DNA of 7,682 nt, taken from the NCBI GenBank assembly GCA_031256095.1, contig JAIRRG010000093.1:1-7682 (forward strand). Direction: 5' to 3'. The position numbers and the translations under genes were made by a program. Position 1 is the stretch's first letter. Each line of letters opens with the position of its first letter. Origin of the DNA: Desulfobulbaceae bacterium (GTDB taxonomy: Bacteria > Desulfobacterota > Desulfobulbia > Desulfobulbales > Desulfocapsaceae). The notes under the pieces were generated by a model. The model ran no database searches. It was given only the letters and a program-made list of their open reading frames with translations, and was not told the origin of the DNA. Shown here in pieces: positions 6,985 to 7,682 of the stretch.

Positions 6985-7191
6985 AGTCGATGAACAAGTT
7001 GGTGAGCGAACGGACAAAGTTATTGCCTCCTTGCTGTACTATGAGGCGCTGTCGCCGCCATGGCCAAACTTGACTTTCCCTAGGCACTAGCCTATTTTTT
7101 AACTTCTGTTTTTTGCCTTGATTTCATGGTTTGATACCAAGCTTGGCGCCATATCGCGGCGCTGATGTTTTTCGTATACGGAGGGTGGGCT

Positions 7192-7368
7192 ATGATTGGA
7201 ATTCCTGGATTGCTCGTCATTCTTGTGATCGTCGTGGTTATTTTTGGAGCTGGCAAACTACCGGAAATCGGCTCCGGTTTGGGCAAAGGTATCCGCAACT
7301 TCAAGGACGCCGTCAAATCCGAGGAAGCGAAGAAGATCGAAGACACCAAGCCGCCGGAAGAAAAATAA
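7192..7368 (+). CDS. tatA: Sec-independent protein translocase subunit TatA
   Basis: A 58-residue TatA/E-type protein, at the short end for the family. TatA oligomers form the membrane-permeating part of the twin-arginine pathway, which exports folded, often cofactor-containing proteins. A single N-terminal transmembrane helix (about residues 5-18) leads to the conserved F18-G19 hinge. An amphipathic helix follows (about 23-42; LPEIGSGLGKGIRNFKDAVK), then a short charged tail ending PPEEK. The polar Glu commonly found after the N-terminal Pro is replaced by glycine (IPGLL). The ATG is set by GGAGG at 7180-7184, seven bases upstream. An earlier in-frame ATG at 7165 lacks such a site and would add residues not typical of the family. 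No tatB or tatC is adjacent within the window, so it may be a stand-alone copy or lead into genes beyond the edge. Confidence 0.92.
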   Translation: MIGIPGLLVILVIVVVIFGAGKLPEIGSGLGKGIRNFKDAVKSEEAKKIEDTKPPEEK

Positions 7369-7465
7369 TCGTTAGGTGAGGTTGTCCGCCGCCTGCCGTG
7401 CCGGTATAGTCAGATCTGATCAGCTTCATGGTTTGTCCTTGTACTTCGCTGGTTGACCGCACTGT

Positions 7466-7493
7466 GGAATTTGTTTTGTTACAAACAGATTCC
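7466..7493 (+). terminator. Hairpin downstream of tatA, possible transcript end
   Basis: GGAATTTGTTT (7466-7476) pairs with AAACAGATTCC (7483-7493) over 11 positions with one T-G wobble, around a TGTTAC loop. Only a scattered T-rich stretch follows (CATCTTTCTGTTG), not a clean T run. It may stabilise the tatA transcript end or terminate weakly. It is A+T-rich compared with the other stems here. Confidence 0.4.
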
Positions 7494-7515
7494 AAAGCAT
7501 CTTTCTGTTGCTAGC

Positions 7516-7529
7516 TTGATTGCGATCAA
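7516..7529. promoter_or_regulatory. FNR-type (FNR/ANR/DNR) binding site
   Basis: TTGAT-TGCG-ATCAA matches the FNR-family consensus TTGAT-N4-ATCAA at all ten fixed positions. The symmetry extends one base pair pair further on each side and again outside that (GCTTGAT/ATCAAGC, 7514-7531). It lies 147 bases after tatA and faces the empty region to the right, so it probably controls a gene beginning beyond the window in response to oxygen or nitric oxide. The same symmetry could form a small RNA hairpin, but the exact consensus favours an operator. Confidence 0.7.
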
Positions 7530-7585
7530 GCCAGGTCGGCAGGTTTGCGCCAATCAAAGCAACGGGCGAAGCAACAATATTTCTG

Positions 7586-7591
7586 TAAAAT
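7586..7591 (+). promoter_or_regulatory. Possible -10 element downstream of the FNR box
   Basis: TAAAAT matches the -10 consensus at five of six positions, and there is no recognisable -35 at 16-18 bases, as expected for an activator-dependent promoter. A start near 7598 would put the FNR box centre about 75 bases upstream, roughly compatible with activation from an upstream site. This is tentative. Confidence 0.3.
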
Positions 7592-7611
7592 TATTCATGG
7601 AGTGCATTGGG

Positions 7612-7637
7612 TCTATCCATTCGGAGATAGATTTTTT
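7612..7637 (+). terminator. Weak hairpin with T run
   Basis: TCTATC (7612-7617) pairs with GATAGA (7626-7631) around an 8-base loop, followed by six T's (7632-7637). The shape is that of an intrinsic terminator, but the stem is short and A+T-rich. It could end a transcript from upstream, or act as an attenuator in the leader of a gene starting just beyond the window. Confidence 0.4.
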
Positions 7638-7682
7638 GTGTTTCCCATTCTTTGCTGATTTCCATAAGGACAGAGCTGACAA

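Larger units (their letters stand above)
6770..7191. other. Divergent intergenic region between the channel gene and tatA
   Basis: These 422 bases hold no convincing gene. Short open frames on both strands (for example 6842-7090 plus and 6829-7017 minus) lack a recognisable family, and they overlap inverted repeats. What can be seen is a possible extended -10 promoter toward the channel gene and two inverted repeats, listed separately. A short GC hairpin, GCGCC (7146-7150) with GGCGC (7158-7162), also lies just ahead of tatA. No clear promoter for tatA was found. Confidence 0.6.
7369..7682. other. Intergenic region downstream of tatA with regulatory signals for a gene beyond the window
   Basis: No gene is supported in these 314 bases. 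They hold an 11-bp hairpin (7466-7493), a perfect FNR-type box (7516-7529), a possible -10 TAAAAT (7586-7591), a hairpin with a T run (7612-7637) and AAGGA at 7666-7670. The AAGGA could serve a start codon just past the window. No classical terminator follows tatA directly. Confidence 0.6.

Noticed and set aside
6829..7017. Minus-strand open frame of 62 codons
   Set aside because: It has no recognisable family and crosses the same palindromes. It probably reflects base composition.
6842..7090. Plus-strand open frame of 82 codons in the intergenic region
   Set aside because: Its composition is proline- and arginine-rich, it has no family resemblance, it contains both inverted repeats and its ribosome binding site is weak. 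It is not supported as a gene.
7165..7191. Earlier ATG for tatA
   Set aside because: It has no Shine-Dalgarno sequence. The ATG at 7192 has GGAGG seven bases upstream and gives the usual TatA N-terminus.
7411..7420. Short palindrome TCAGATCTGA
   Set aside because: Ten-base palindromes are expected by chance, and nothing around it suggests an operator.

Overview
The window looks like ordinary chromosomal DNA from a Gram-negative bacterium of moderate to fairly high G+C content. Outer-membrane biology is clear: a TonB-dependent receptor with a signal peptide and a C-terminal aromatic residue. The zinc-free MsrB, the tandem-RCK potassium channel and the TatA type would fit an anaerobic or facultative lineage such as Desulfobacterota, but that placement is inference and not secure.

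Layout. (1) Positions 1-1380, plus strand: the 3' part of a methionine sulfoxide reductase, probably the MsrB half of an MsrA-MsrB fusion cut by the window edge. It is followed 42 bases later by a complete YpfJ-type membrane-anchored zinc metallopeptidase. (2) Positions 1388-3888, plus strand: a self-contained vitamin B12 uptake unit. It comprises a strong sigma70-type promoter, a cobalamin riboswitch closed by a perfect 8-bp P1 stem, a textbook intrinsic terminator as expression platform, a BtuB-like TonB-dependent receptor and a terminal hairpin. (3) Positions 3894-6769, minus strand: a two-gene transcription unit convergent with btuB. A two-TM potassium channel with two cytoplasmic RCK units is transcribed first, then an AI-2E/PerM-family membrane protein 8 bases later. 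(4) Positions 6770-7191: a divergent intergenic region with two inverted repeats and a possible extended -10 promoter for the channel unit. (5) Positions 7192-7368, plus strand: a small TatA gene. (6) Positions 7369-7682: no gene, but a perfect FNR-type operator (TTGAT-N4-ATCAA), two hairpins and, at the very edge, a ribosome-binding-like AAGGA. This suggests that an oxygen-responsive gene begins just beyond the window.

How the parts work together. The B12 unit is a closed feedback circuit: cobalamin sensed by the leader RNA should stop synthesis of its own outer-membrane importer. The minus-strand pair is plausibly an ion or osmotic homeostasis unit. The msr gene and ypfJ may be co-transcribed, and no terminator is visible between ypfJ and the btuB promoter, so the riboswitch terminator may also stop readthrough from upstream. 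I found no mobile element, CRISPR array, tRNA or rRNA, and no clearly novel multi-gene system. The points most worth following up are the FNR box, the riboswitch circuit and the channel's degenerate first RCK site.
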